From Spirochaetaceae bacterium (GTDB taxonomy: Bacteria > Spirochaetota > Spirochaetia > Treponematales > Breznakiellaceae), in NCBI GenBank assembly GCA_031267955.1, contig JAIRYB010000136.1, positions 1 through 9,625 on the forward strand: a stretch of DNA of 9,625 nt. The letters run 5' to 3'. Positions within the stretch are counted from its first letter, which is position 1. Each line of letters begins with the position of its first letter. The position numbers and the translations under genes were made by a program. Under the pieces are notes generated by a model, which saw nothing but the letters and a program-made list of their open reading frames with translations, ran no database searches and had not been told where the DNA came from. Below, piece by piece: positions 1-6,052 of this stretch.

Positions 1-84
1 GACCGGCGGATAAAAGAGACGGAACGGCTGATGAAAGAGACCGACCGGCGGATAAAGGAGACTGACCGGCAGATTAAAGAGACC
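1..84 (+). repeat. 21-bp in-frame tandem repeat encoding coiled-coil heptads
   Basis: Four consecutive 21-base units begin at 1, 22, 43 and 64. Each starts GA(C/A)CGGC and contains (A/G)AAGAGAC or AAGGAGAC near its end. They encode D-R-R-I-K-E-T, E-R-L-M-K-E-T, D-R-R-I-K-E-T and D-R-Q-I-K-E-T, so one DNA unit is one protein heptad. The array continues past the left edge of the window, so total copy number cannot be seen. Units differ by several bases each, so this is a somewhat aged repeat. Confidence 0.85.
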
Positions 85-543
85 AACAAGAAAGTCGGCG
101 AATTGGGCAGCCGCCTGGGCGAGGTGGTAGAGTATATCATGTCCCCCAAGCTCCGGAAAAAATTTATCGGGCGCGGCTACTGTTTTAACCATATGTCCCG
201 TAACCATGATATTGCGGATCAGGACGGGAAAACGCTGGCCGAAATAGACGTTCTCCTTGAAAACGGCGAATACGCTTTGGCCGTGGAGGTAAAAACCCGG
301 CTGACTATCCGGGACGTGAAGGACCATGTAAAGCGGATGGACATACTGCGCAGGGTTGCGGATGATCATAACGACAGGAGAAAATACCTGGGCGCGGTGG
401 CGGGGGCCGTCATCTACAAGGGGGTCTCGGAATATGCCCTGAAAAACGGCTTTTTTGTCATCAGCCCGTCCGGAGAAACCGTAGACATTGAAGTCCCGGA
501 AGATTTCCGGCCGCGGATCTGGGCCACAGAAGGCGCCAGTTGA
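1..543 (+). CDS. PD-(D/E)XK nuclease-like protein with N-terminal coiled coil, 5' end cut off
   Basis: The reading frame is open to the left edge of the window, so the gene is partial; an internal ATG at 31 gives 170 residues but sits inside a continuing heptad repeat and is unlikely to be the true start. The first ~30 residues are KET-D-R-x-I type heptads with I, L or M at one fixed position, which predicts a coiled coil. The rest looks like a small restriction-endonuclease fold. Numbered from the ATG at 31, it has E71-I-D73 at the end of one strand, then E86-V-K88 on the next, matching the D-x(n)-E-x-K metal site of the PD-(D/E)XK superfamily. Proteins with this layout are often annotated as uncharacterised or DUF3782-like and are multicopy in some spirochaetes and cyanobacteria (recalled, not searched). 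Function, DNA target and partner are unknown. It ends 165 bases before ilvN and is probably not part of that operon. Confidence 0.75.
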   Translation, partial: DRRIKETERLMKETDRRIKETDRQIKETNKKVGELGSRLGEVVEYIMSPKLRKKFIGRGYCFNHMSRNHDIADQDGKTLAEIDVLLENGEYALAVEVKTRLTIRDVKDHVKRMDILRRVADDHNDRRKYLGAVAGAVIYKGVSEYALKNGFFVISPSGETVDIEVPEDFRPRIWATEGAS

Positions 544-627
544 AGGCGCATAACGGAAAATTGACAACAGGGAAGCGGGCGCGGCAAAGTCCCTGGCGCG
601 GATACAGGTTCGGTAATTTGGCAAACC

Positions 628-641
628 CGGTAAATTAGTTC
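628..641 (+). promoter_or_regulatory. 14-nt motif shared by the ilvN and leuB upstream regions (copy 1)
   Basis: The motif reads CGGTAAATTAGTTC and abuts the predicted -35 of the ilvN promoter. It matches the sequence at 5962-5975 upstream of the predicted leuB promoter at 13 of 14 positions. A shorter relative, CGGTAATTT, lies at 611-619, 17 bases upstream. The match is seen directly; the role as a binding site for a common regulator is inference from position only. Confidence 0.35.
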
Positions 642-671
642 TTTACATTTTTTTCCAAATTATGTTAAAAT
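642..671 (+). promoter_or_regulatory. Predicted sigma70-type promoter for ilvN
   Basis: A TTTACA -35 box (642-647) is separated by 18 bases from a TAAAAT -10 box (666-671). The -10 is preceded by TG at 663-664, giving an extended -10 (TG-T-TAAAAT). The spacer is AT-rich, with a T run, in an otherwise GC-rich window. Transcription would begin near 678, leaving a leader of only about 30 bases before ilvN. That leaves no room for a T-box or a leader-peptide attenuator downstream of this promoter. Confidence 0.65.
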
Positions 672-697
672 AACGCAATAATCGGTGTATGCCGTTT

Positions 698-703
698 GGG
701 GAG
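698..703 (+). promoter_or_regulatory. ilvN: Ribosome binding site deciding the ilvN start
   Basis: GGGGAG lies 4 bases before the ATG at 708. The in-frame TTG at 696 overlaps this site and has no ribosome binding site of its own, so the ATG, giving MKQHVVSALVEN, is preferred. That start also matches where family members begin. Confidence 0.7.
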
Positions 704-707
704 TGTC

Positions 708-1241
708 ATGAAACAGCACGTGGTGTCCGCGCTGGTGGAAAACCGCGCGGGAACCCTGAGCCGGGTGTCCGGCCTGTTCAGCCGCCGGGGTTTTAATATC
801 GACAGCCTGACCGTGGGCGAGACCGAGGATCCGTCGGTTTCCCGGATGACCATCGCGGTGACCGGGGCGGATTCTGTGCTTGAACAGATTATCAAACAGC
901 TCGGCAAGCTCGTGGACGTGATTGCCGTGCGCGAACTGGACTCCGCGTCCTGCGTGCGCCGGGAGATCATGCTGGTCAAGGTCGGAATAGACGAAAAGAC
1001 CCGCCCCGGCGTGCTGGAAGTGGTCAGTATTTTCCGTTCCCGCGTCATTGACGTTTCCCCCGCTACCATTACCATCGAGGCTACCGGCGATATTTCCAAG
1101 CTGGAAAGCCTCCTCCTTCTCCTGCGCCCCTACGGCGTTCTTGAACTTGCCCGCACCGGCCTTGTAGCCCTGGAGCGGGGTTCCGCGGTACTGACGGAGT
1201 CTTCCGTATCCCAGGTACCGGTACTAAGCATTAGCAACTAA
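708..1241 (+). CDS. ilvN: Acetohydroxyacid (acetolactate) synthase small, regulatory subunit
   Basis: This 177-residue protein is the regulatory subunit of acetohydroxyacid synthase (IlvN/IlvH family). In the family it activates the large subunit IlvB and confers feedback inhibition by valine. The N-terminal ACT domain covers about residues 3-78: HVVSALVENRAGTLSRVSGLFSRRGFNI is the usual opening, with the glycine-containing turn of the effector site (ENRAGTLSR). The C-terminal small-subunit domain follows from about residue 80 (REIMLVKV) to 160. Length is close to the usual 160-175. The start at 708 was chosen over TTG 696 because of GGGGAG at 698-703. It is the first gene of the cluster behind its own promoter, while its partner ilvB lies 7.8 kb downstream at the other end; most bacteria keep the two adjacent. 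No truncation or missing motif is seen. Confidence 0.96.
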   Translation: MKQHVVSALVENRAGTLSRVSGLFSRRGFNIDSLTVGETEDPSVSRMTIAVTGADSVLEQIIKQLGKLVDVIAVRELDSASCVRREIMLVKVGIDEKTRPGVLEVVSIFRSRVIDVSPATITIEATGDISKLESLLLLLRPYGVLELARTGLVALERGSAVLTESSVSQVPVLSISN

Positions 1242-1303
1242 CCGGCAATTGCGCGGTTTTCCGGCGGAACATGGTCCCCCGGAGGCCGTAAGACAATTAC
1301 CGG
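1242..1303 (+). other. Long imperfect hairpin between ilvN and ilvC
   Basis: Beginning right after the ilvN stop, CCGGCAATTG (1242-1251) can pair with CAATTACCGG (1294-1303) at 9 of 10 positions. Inside it, CCGGCGGA (1261-1268) can pair with TCCCCCGG (1275-1282) at 7 of 8 positions around a 6-base loop. Together they form one nested stem in the mRNA. There is no T run after it, so it is not an intrinsic terminator. Processing, or protection of the ilvN or ilvC message, is possible but unproven. Confidence 0.4.
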
Positions 1304-1316
1304 AATCTCAAAAATA

Positions 1317-1340
1317 TTAAAAAAGCGGGAGCTTTTTTAA
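1317..1340 (+). other. Perfect AT-rich hairpin just before the ilvC ribosome binding site
   Basis: TTAAAAAAGC (1317-1326) and GCTTTTTTAA (1331-1340) are perfect inverted repeats around GGGA (1327-1330), which fits a GNRA tetraloop. The stem ends 2 bases before AAGGAG (1343-1348), the ilvC ribosome binding site, with ATG at 1355. It ends in six T, so it resembles an intrinsic terminator, but only two G-C pairs remain if the T run is left unpaired, so strong termination is unlikely. It may be a weak attenuator or may affect ilvC translation. Confidence 0.5.
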
Positions 1341-1354
1341 GTAAGGAGTGAATT

Positions 1355-2359
1355 ATGGCTGTCATGTACTACGAAAAAGACTGCGACCTGGGCGCGCTGC
1401 AAGGCAAAACTATCGCGGTGATCGGTTACGGCTCCCAGGGCCACGCCCACGCCCTTAACGCGAAAGAATCCGGGCTAAAAGTGGTTGTGGGCCTCTACGA
1501 AGGCTCGAAATCCTGGAAAAAGGCCGAGGAGGCGGGGCTTGAGGTAAAAACCGCCCGGGAGGCCGCCGGGGCCGCGGACTTTATCATGATACTCATCAAC
1601 GATGAAAAGCAGGCCGCCCTCTACCGGGAATCGGTTAAGCCCGCCCTTAAAGCCGGGAAAACCCTGGCCTTTGCCCACGGCTTTAACATCCACTTTGGGC
1701 AGATCGCGCCGCCGGAGGATGTCAATGTGGTGATGATCGCCCCCAAGGGCCCCGGCCACACGGTTCGGGAACAGTACCAGGCCGGCGCCGGGGTTCCCTG
1801 CCTTGTCGCGGTGCATCGGGACGCCACGGGGGACGCCAAACGTCTGGCCCTTGCCTACGCGGCTGCTATCGGCGGCGCCAGGGCGGGCGTCCTGGAGACG
1901 ACCTTTAAGGAAGAGACCGAGACCGACCTGTTCGGGGAGCAGGCGGTGCTATGCGGCGGCGTCTCCGCGCTGATGAAGTGCGGCTACGAGGTCCTTGTGG
2001 AGGCGGGCTACCAGCCGGAAAGCGCCTATTTCGAGGTGATGCACGAGATGAAGCTCATCATCGATCTGGTAAACCGGGGGGGCCTGGGCTTTATGCGCTA
2101 CTCCATCTCCGACACCGCGGAGTACGGCGACTATGTTTCGGGGCCCAAGGTTATTACCGAAGACACCAAAAACGCCATGCGGGGTATTTTGAAGGATATT
2201 CAGACCGGCAAATTCGCCAGGGACTGGATCGGCGAGAACCAGGTGAACCGGCCTTTCTTTAACCGGATGCGGGCTATCGAGGCGCAGCATCCCATCGAAA
2301 AGGTGGGCAAAGAGCTGCGCGCCATGATGGGCTGGCTGAAGCGGCCTGTAGAAAAATAG
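1355..2359 (+). CDS. ilvC: Ketol-acid reductoisomerase, class I (short form)
   Basis: This 334-residue enzyme isomerises and reduces 2-acetolactate (valine, leucine) or 2-aceto-2-hydroxybutyrate (isoleucine) to the dihydroxy acid. The N-terminal Rossmann domain has GYGSQGHAHALN (residues 24-35). The C-terminal knotted domain carries all expected catalytic residues at the usual numbers: H108, K131, D191, E195, E227, E231 and S252. The length is that of class I enzymes. The cofactor loop reads GLYEGSKSW (46-54): where many family members have arginine next to the 2'-phosphate of NADPH there is Tyr48, followed by acidic Glu49. This hints at NADH use or mixed specificity (inference). AAGGAG at 1343-1348 sets the ATG. 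It is the second gene of the cluster, 113 bases after ilvN. Confidence 0.98.
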   Translation: MAVMYYEKDCDLGALQGKTIAVIGYGSQGHAHALNAKESGLKVVVGLYEGSKSWKKAEEAGLEVKTAREAAGAADFIMILINDEKQAALYRESVKPALKAGKTLAFAHGFNIHFGQIAPPEDVNVVMIAPKGPGHTVREQYQAGAGVPCLVAVHRDATGDAKRLALAYAAAIGGARAGVLETTFKEETETDLFGEQAVLCGGVSALMKCGYEVLVEAGYQPESAYFEVMHEMKLIIDLVNRGGLGFMRYSISDTAEYGDYVSGPKVITEDTKNAMRGILKDIQTGKFARDWIGENQVNRPFFNRMRAIEAQHPIEKVGKELRAMMGWLKRPVEK

Positions 2360-2382
2360 CGTGACTGTCCGGGGCATGGGGC

Positions 2383-2468
2383 GTTGCGGGGGCGAAAAGC
2401 GGGTGACTGCCGCCCCCGCAGAGGGGTAGGGCGTAACCGTGTTACGCCCGTAGGGGGAGGCTTCCCCC
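2383..2468 (-). repeat. GC-rich three-hairpin intergenic repeat, copy 1
   Basis: Read on the minus strand, this matches 4090-4177 read on the plus strand, almost base for base outside its middle stem. It contains three hairpins. Hairpin A at 2453-2468 is GGGGGAGGCTTCCCCC. Hairpin B is a perfect 9-bp stem, GGGCGTAAC (2429-2437) with GTTACGCCC (2441-2449), and a 3-base loop. Hairpin C is a perfect 10-bp stem, TGCGGGGGCG (2385-2394) with CGCCCCCGCA (2411-2420). It fills most of the 161-base ilvC-leuA gap. It has no coding potential I trust and no T run, so it is not a terminator. It is likely a dispersed REP-like element. Confidence 0.8.
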
Positions 2469-2520
2469 GCGGGGAACTTGCTGATCCCAGGGCCGGACAA
2501 GTTGGCAAAACAGAGGAATT

Positions 2521-4086
2521 ATGTCTAACGTTGAATCGCGCCGTTTAGTGCGCATCTTTGATACTACGCTCCGCGACGGGGAGCAGGCTCCCGGCTGTAG
2601 CATGAACTTGCAGGAAAAAATCGAGGTCGCGAAACGTCTGGAAAGGCTCGGGGTGGATGTGATGGAAGCGGGATTTCCCGCGTCGAGTCCGGGGGATCTG
2701 GAATCGGTGGCGGCCATAGCGGGAATTGTCAGGGACTGTACGGTGGCCGGGCTTTGCCGTTCCCTTGAAAAGGATATCGACGCGGCGAGGGAGGCCCTGA
2801 AAAACGCGGCCGGCCCCCGGATACATATCTTCCTGGCTACTTCCCCCATCCACATGGAGTACAAGCTTAAGATGACGCCGGAGGAAGTGCTGGAACAGGC
2901 GGTTTCAGCGGTCAAATACGCGAAAAAGTTCTGCTCCGACGTGGAATTTTCCGCGGAAGACGCCTTCCGCAGCGATCCGGATTTTGTGTGCAGGGTTTTC
3001 GGCGCGGTAATCGCCGCAGGGGCCGGTACGGTCAATTTCCCCGACACCGTGGGCTATGCCATGCCCCGGGAATTCGGGGAGAGGGTGCGGTATGTCCGGG
3101 AACATACGCCGGGCATGGAAAAGGCCTTGTTTTCGGTACACTGCCACAACGATCTGGGCCTGGCGGTGGCGAACAGCCTTTCCGCTATTGCCAACGGGGC
3201 GGCCCAGGCCGAGTGTACGGTAAACGGGATCGGCGAGCGGGCCGGGAACGCGTCGCTTGAGGAAATTGTCATGGGCCTGAGGGTGCGCAAGGATCTTTTC
3301 GACGCCGATACCAGGATAGACACCACGCAGATCTACGCCGCGAGCCGCCTTGTGACGCAGGTGACCGGGGTCAAGGTCCAGCCGAACAAGGCTATCGTGG
3401 GAGAGAACGCCTTTGCCCACGAGGCGGGCGTCCACCAGCACGGGGTTATGGCGAACCGGGCCACTTACGAGATCATGACCCCCGAATCGGTGGGTATCTC
3501 AAAAAACCAGATGGTCCTGGGCAAGCATTCGGGCCGCCACGCCTTTGAGGATCGCCTGAGGGAACTTGGCTTTGCCGTGGACGCCGCTGCCCTGGAGACG
3601 CTTTTCGGCCAGTTCAAGGATCTGGCGGACAAGAAAAAAGTGGTGAGCGACCGCGATATCGAAGCCCTGGTGATGGGCATTTCAGCTTCGGTCCCGGAAA
3701 CCTGGAAACTGGACCACTGGGCCGTGAACACAGGCTCCGCCCTGGGCGCTTCCGGTACCATAAGGCTGGTGAATAGAAACGGGGAAACCAAAAAACTGGT
3801 AACCCTGGGGGACGGCCCCATAGACGCCATCTTTCTGGCCATCAACCACATTATCGGGAAGGACCCGGAACTGGAACTTTACGAAATTGGAGCCATTACC
3901 GGCGGTTCCGCGTCCCAGGGGGAAACTATGGTCAAGATAAGCCTGAACGGCCGCTACTGGAACGGCCACGGGGTTTCCACGGATGTTATCGAGTCGTCGA
4001 TAAAGGCGTATCTTTCGGCGGTAAACGCGATGGAGTGGGAACTTGCACCTAAAGCTGCGCCAAAAGGCGCGGAAAGAACAAAGTAG
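2521..4086 (+). CDS. leuA: 2-Isopropylmalate synthase
   Basis: This 521-residue protein catalyses the first committed step of leucine synthesis, acetyl-CoA plus 2-oxoisovalerate to 2-isopropylmalate. The N-terminal TIM barrel begins with FDTTLRDGEQAPG (13-25). The metal ligands expected for the family are D14, H207 and H209 (in HCHNDLG) and N243 (in GIGERAGNASLEE), with R18 as the catalytic arginine. VGENAFAHEAGVHQHG marks the linker subdomain. The C-terminal regulatory domain, roughly residues 390-510 (GDGPIDAIF and VSTDVIESSIKAY), is the part that binds leucine for feedback inhibition in the family. Length is normal for the LeuA1 type. AGAGGA at 2512-2517 lies only 3 bases before the ATG. 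The gene is bracketed by two inverted copies of a structured repeat. Confidence 0.97.
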   Translation: MSNVESRRLVRIFDTTLRDGEQAPGCSMNLQEKIEVAKRLERLGVDVMEAGFPASSPGDLESVAAIAGIVRDCTVAGLCRSLEKDIDAAREALKNAAGPRIHIFLATSPIHMEYKLKMTPEEVLEQAVSAVKYAKKFCSDVEFSAEDAFRSDPDFVCRVFGAVIAAGAGTVNFPDTVGYAMPREFGERVRYVREHTPGMEKALFSVHCHNDLGLAVANSLSAIANGAAQAECTVNGIGERAGNASLEEIVMGLRVRKDLFDADTRIDTTQIYAASRLVTQVTGVKVQPNKAIVGENAFAHEAGVHQHGVMANRATYEIMTPESVGISKNQMVLGKHSGRHAFEDRLRELGFAVDAAALETLFGQFKDLADKKKVVSDRDIEALVMGISASVPETWKLDHWAVNTGSALGASGTIRLVNRNGETKKLVTLGDGPIDAIFLAINHIIGKDPELELYEIGAITGGSASQGETMVKISLNGRYWNGHGVSTDVIESSIKAYLSAVNAMEWELAPKAAPKGAERTK

Positions 4087-4089
4087 GGA

Positions 4090-4177
4090 GGGGGAAGCCT
4101 CCCCCTGCGGCCGGGCCGGGGTCCCGGCCTACCCCCTCTGCGGGGGCGGCAGGCCGGCCGCTTTCTGCCCCCGCAAC
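4090..4177 (+). repeat. GC-rich three-hairpin intergenic repeat, copy 2
   Basis: This copy starts 3 bases after the leuA stop and is opposite in orientation to copy 1, so hairpin A of each copy faces leuA. Hairpin A is GGGGGAAGCCTCCCCC (4090-4105). Hairpin B is GGCCGGG (4109-4115) with CCCGGCC (4123-4129). Hairpin C is TGCGGGGGC (4139-4147) with GCCCCCGCA (4167-4175). A and C are nearly identical to copy 1. B has a different sequence but still forms a perfect stem, so the fold rather than the sequence appears conserved there. No T run follows any hairpin. Confidence 0.8.
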
Positions 4178-4280
4178 ACCCCCGGGACGGGCGACGCAAC
4201 GCCCCCGGGACGGGCGACGCAACACCCCGGGACGGGCGGCGGGCGTGAGACGGGCGGCGCGACACCCCCGGGGCAGGCGG
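4172..4280 (+). repeat. Degenerate ~23-bp tandem array between leuA and cimA
   Basis: The unit begins CGCAACACCCCCGGGACGGG and is 23 bases long. Copies start at 4172 (23 bases), 4195 (23), 4218 (22), 4240 (18, degenerate) and 4258 (23). The first unit overlaps the outer arm of hairpin C of the preceding repeat, so the array may have grown by slippage from that end. Units contain the palindromic core CCCCGGG(A). There are no spacers. It makes up most of the 270-base gap; the remainder up to the cimA start, about 4281-4356, shows nothing clear. Confidence 0.8.
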
Positions 4281-4356
4281 CGGCGCAGGACGGTTTTGCC
4301 GGACGGATCAAGGCTTGCCGCGCAGACGGCGGATCTTACATTATTGGATGGATATT

Positions 4357-5961
4357 ATGGCGAATTTGGATGCGGTGGAAATTCTCGATACTACCCTGCG
4401 CGACGGCGCCCAGGGGCAGGGCATAAGTTTTTCGGCGAGGGACAAGCTCGCGGTCGCCCGCGCCCTGGACGAGCTGGGGGTGGCCTGGATCGAAGCCGGG
4501 AATCCGGGGAGCAATCCCAAAGACATGGACTTTTTCCGCCAGGCCGCGGGGCTTGCCCTGCAAAACGCGAAACTCTGCGCCTTCGGATCTACCCGCAAAA
4601 AAGGCGTTGCCGCCAAAGACGACGCCCAGCTCCGGAGCCTTCTGGAGGCGGGTACCGAGGCCGCCGTTATTTTCGGAAAAAGCTGGGACCTCCATGTGAC
4701 GGAGGTGCTGCGCGTCAGCCTTGAGGAAAATCTCGCCATGATTGCCGAAACCGTGGCGTTTCTGCGGGAAAGGGGCCGGCGGGTCTTCTACGACGCTGAG
4801 CATTTCTTTGACGGCTGGCTTGCCAACCCCGGCTATGCCCTCGCCTCCCTGAAAGCCGCGCTTGATTCGGGCGCCGAACGCATCGTTCTTTGCGACACGA
4901 ACGGCGGCTCTTTCCCGGACACAATCGGCGCCGGGGTCGCGGCGGCTGTCCAAAGCAGCGGCGGGGCGGCCCCCGTCGGCATCCACGCCCACAACGACGG
5001 CGGCTGCGCGGTCGCCAACACGATCCTCGCCGTCAAGGCCGGCTGCCGTCACGTGCAGGGTACTCTGGTCGGTTTTGGGGAACGCTGCGGAAATGCCGCG
5101 CTCGCCGCGGCCATTCCCGGCATAGAGCTGAAACTCGGCCTCCCCTGTTTGCCGGAAGGCCGTCTCCGCCTTATTTCGAATATTACCTGGCAGGTAGCGG
5201 AAATCGCGAACGTGGCGGTAAGCGATGACATGCCCTATGTGGGAGCCAACGCCTTCGCGCACAAGGCGGGCATGCACGCCGACGGTATCCTGAAGCTGCG
5301 CCGGTCTTTTGAACATATCGACCCGGTAAGCGTGGGGAACGAGCGCCATTTTGTGATGAGCGAGGCGGGGGGCCGTTCCGCCATTGCCGAGCGGGCAAAA
5401 AAGATAGAGCCTTCCATTACGAAGGATCATCCGGCGGCGGCCTCGCTCGCGGAAAAACTTAAAACCCTGGAGGCCGGCGGCTGGCAGTTCGAGGGCGCCG
5501 ACGCCAGCTTCGAGCTTTTGGTCAGGCGGGAACTGGGCCGCTACAAGCCCCTGTTCAGGATAGAGGCCTACCGCGTGGTAAGCGAGCATCCTACAAGCGA
5601 GGCGCTTGCCTGTTCCCACGCCTGGGCCAAGGTCTGGGTGGACGGCCAGTACGAGATAGCCGCCGCTGAAGGGGACGGCCCGGTAAACGCCCTGGATGGG
5701 GCGCTGCGCCGCGCCCTTAAACATTTCTACCCGGAGCTGGAACAGGTCCGGCTTTCCGACTACAAGGTCCGCGTAATCGACGGTACTGCCGCCACCGCCG
5801 CGAGGGTCCGGGTGCTTATCGAATCTACGGACGGCCGGGGGAGCTGGTCCACCGTGGGTGTTTCGGAGGATATTATCGACGCCAGCCGCGTCGCCCTGGT
5901 GGATTCCATCGAGTACAAACTAATCGGCGACATTGAACGCCGCTTTAAGGCGTATTTATGA
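4357..5961 (+). CDS. cimA: (R)-Citramalate synthase (LeuA-family paralogue)
   Basis: This protein (534 residues from the chosen start) belongs to the citramalate synthase branch of the LeuA/homocitrate synthase family. The reaction is pyruvate plus acetyl-CoA to (R)-citramalate, the entry to threonine-independent isoleucine synthesis. Branch-specific signatures are ILDTTLRDGAQGQGISFS (9-26), NPGSNPKD, FYDAEHFFDGW, CDTNGG and GFGERCGNAA. Metal ligands are D11, H210 and H212 (HAHND) and N246. A C-terminal regulatory domain is present (GDGPVNALDGAL and TVGVSEDIIDAS). The start is uncertain: TTG 4315, ATG 4348 and ATG 4357 are in frame, none with a strong ribosome binding site. I chose 4357 because GGATGGA precedes it and MANLDAVEILDTT fits the family's usual N-terminus. 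The adjacent leuB supports the pathway. An alternative substrate cannot be excluded from sequence. Confidence 0.92.
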   Translation: MANLDAVEILDTTLRDGAQGQGISFSARDKLAVARALDELGVAWIEAGNPGSNPKDMDFFRQAAGLALQNAKLCAFGSTRKKGVAAKDDAQLRSLLEAGTEAAVIFGKSWDLHVTEVLRVSLEENLAMIAETVAFLRERGRRVFYDAEHFFDGWLANPGYALASLKAALDSGAERIVLCDTNGGSFPDTIGAGVAAAVQSSGGAAPVGIHAHNDGGCAVANTILAVKAGCRHVQGTLVGFGERCGNAALAAAIPGIELKLGLPCLPEGRLRLISNITWQVAEIANVAVSDDMPYVGANAFAHKAGMHADGILKLRRSFEHIDPVSVGNERHFVMSEAGGRSAIAERAKKIEPSITKDHPAAASLAEKLKTLEAGGWQFEGADASFELLVRRELGRYKPLFRIEAYRVVSEHPTSEALACSHAWAKVWVDGQYEIAAAEGDGPVNALDGALRRALKHFYPELEQVRLSDYKVRVIDGTAATAARVRVLIESTDGRGSWSTVGVSEDIIDASRVALVDSIEYKLIGDIERRFKAYL

Positions 5962-5975
5962 CGGTAAATTTGTTC
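5962..5975 (+). promoter_or_regulatory. 14-nt motif shared by the ilvN and leuB upstream regions (copy 2)
   Basis: CGGTAAATTTGTTC starts immediately after the cimA stop and differs at one position from 628-641 upstream of ilvN. Its 3' part, AATTTGTTCG (5967-5976), recurs exactly on the opposite strand at 6046-6055, beyond the predicted leuB -10 box. The roughly symmetric placement around the promoter suggests paired regulator sites; this is inference. Confidence 0.4.
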
Positions 5976-5992
5976 GTGTTCATCAGCGCAGT

Positions 5993-6020
5993 TTGTGCGG
6001 TTTGCGGTTTTTTATATAAT
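5993..6020 (+). promoter_or_regulatory. Predicted internal promoter upstream of leuB
   Basis: A perfect TATAAT -10 box sits at 6015-6020, directly after a T run, in the 125-base cimA-leuB gap. The best -35 candidate is TTGTGC at 5993-5998 with a 16-base spacer, only 3 of 6 matches, so the promoter may need an activator or may be weak. Transcription would begin near 6027, within the inverted repeat that follows. It would make leuB-ilvD-ilvB separately transcribable. Confidence 0.5.
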
Positions 6021-6024
6021 AGAC

Positions 6025-6052
6025 TTGTTCGGAAACTTCAGCTTCCGAACAA
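6025..6052 (+). promoter_or_regulatory. Perfect 10-bp inverted repeat at the predicted leuB transcription start
   Basis: TTGTTCGGAA (6025-6034) and TTCCGAACAA (6043-6052) are perfect inverted repeats separated by 8 bases. They lie 4 bases after the TATAAT box. As DNA this could be an operator that blocks initiation; as RNA it would be a strong hairpin at the very 5' end of the leuB message, 20 bases before the ribosome binding site AAGGAG (6073-6078). It is not followed by a T run, so it is not a terminator. A third TTGTTCG lies upstream at 5970-5976. Confidence 0.6.

Noticed and set aside
561..590. TTGACA at 561-566 as a -35 box for ilvN
   Set aside because: No acceptable -10 lies 16-18 bases downstream; the 642-671 promoter is much better.
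568..595. CAGGGA/TCCCTG stem after the first gene as a terminator
   Set aside because: Only 6 bp with a 16-base loop and no T run after it.
544..707. T-box riboswitch or leader-peptide attenuator before ilvN
   Set aside because: The leader after the predicted promoter is about 30 bases; no T-box core, no Leu/Ile/Val codon run and no terminator/antiterminator pair are visible.
696..707. TTG at 696 as the ilvN start
   Set aside because: It lies within the GGGGAG ribosome binding site that serves the ATG at 708, and would add residues not typical of the family.
2442..3047. Minus-strand open frame running from the ilvC-leuA gap into leuA
   Set aside because: Its gap part is translation of the GC-rich repeat and its remainder is antisense to leuA.
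4172..4280. Short regular repeats considered as a CRISPR array
   Set aside because: Units are directly adjacent with no spacers, are only 18-23 bases, and no cas genes are present.
4315..4356. TTG at 4315 as the cimA start
   Set aside because: It would add an arginine-rich stretch that looks like read-through of the GC-rich gap, and AAGG lies only 1 base before it.
4336..5724. Long open frame of 462 codons on the minus strand opposite cimA
   Set aside because: It mirrors a clearly conserved cimA frame in GC-rich DNA, has no family motifs and no ribosome binding site context; it is a shadow of the + strand gene.
5987..6013. CGCA/TGCG hairpin followed by a T run as a terminator after cimA
   Set aside because: A 4-bp stem is too weak, and the T run is 8 bases away; it is better read as the promoter spacer.
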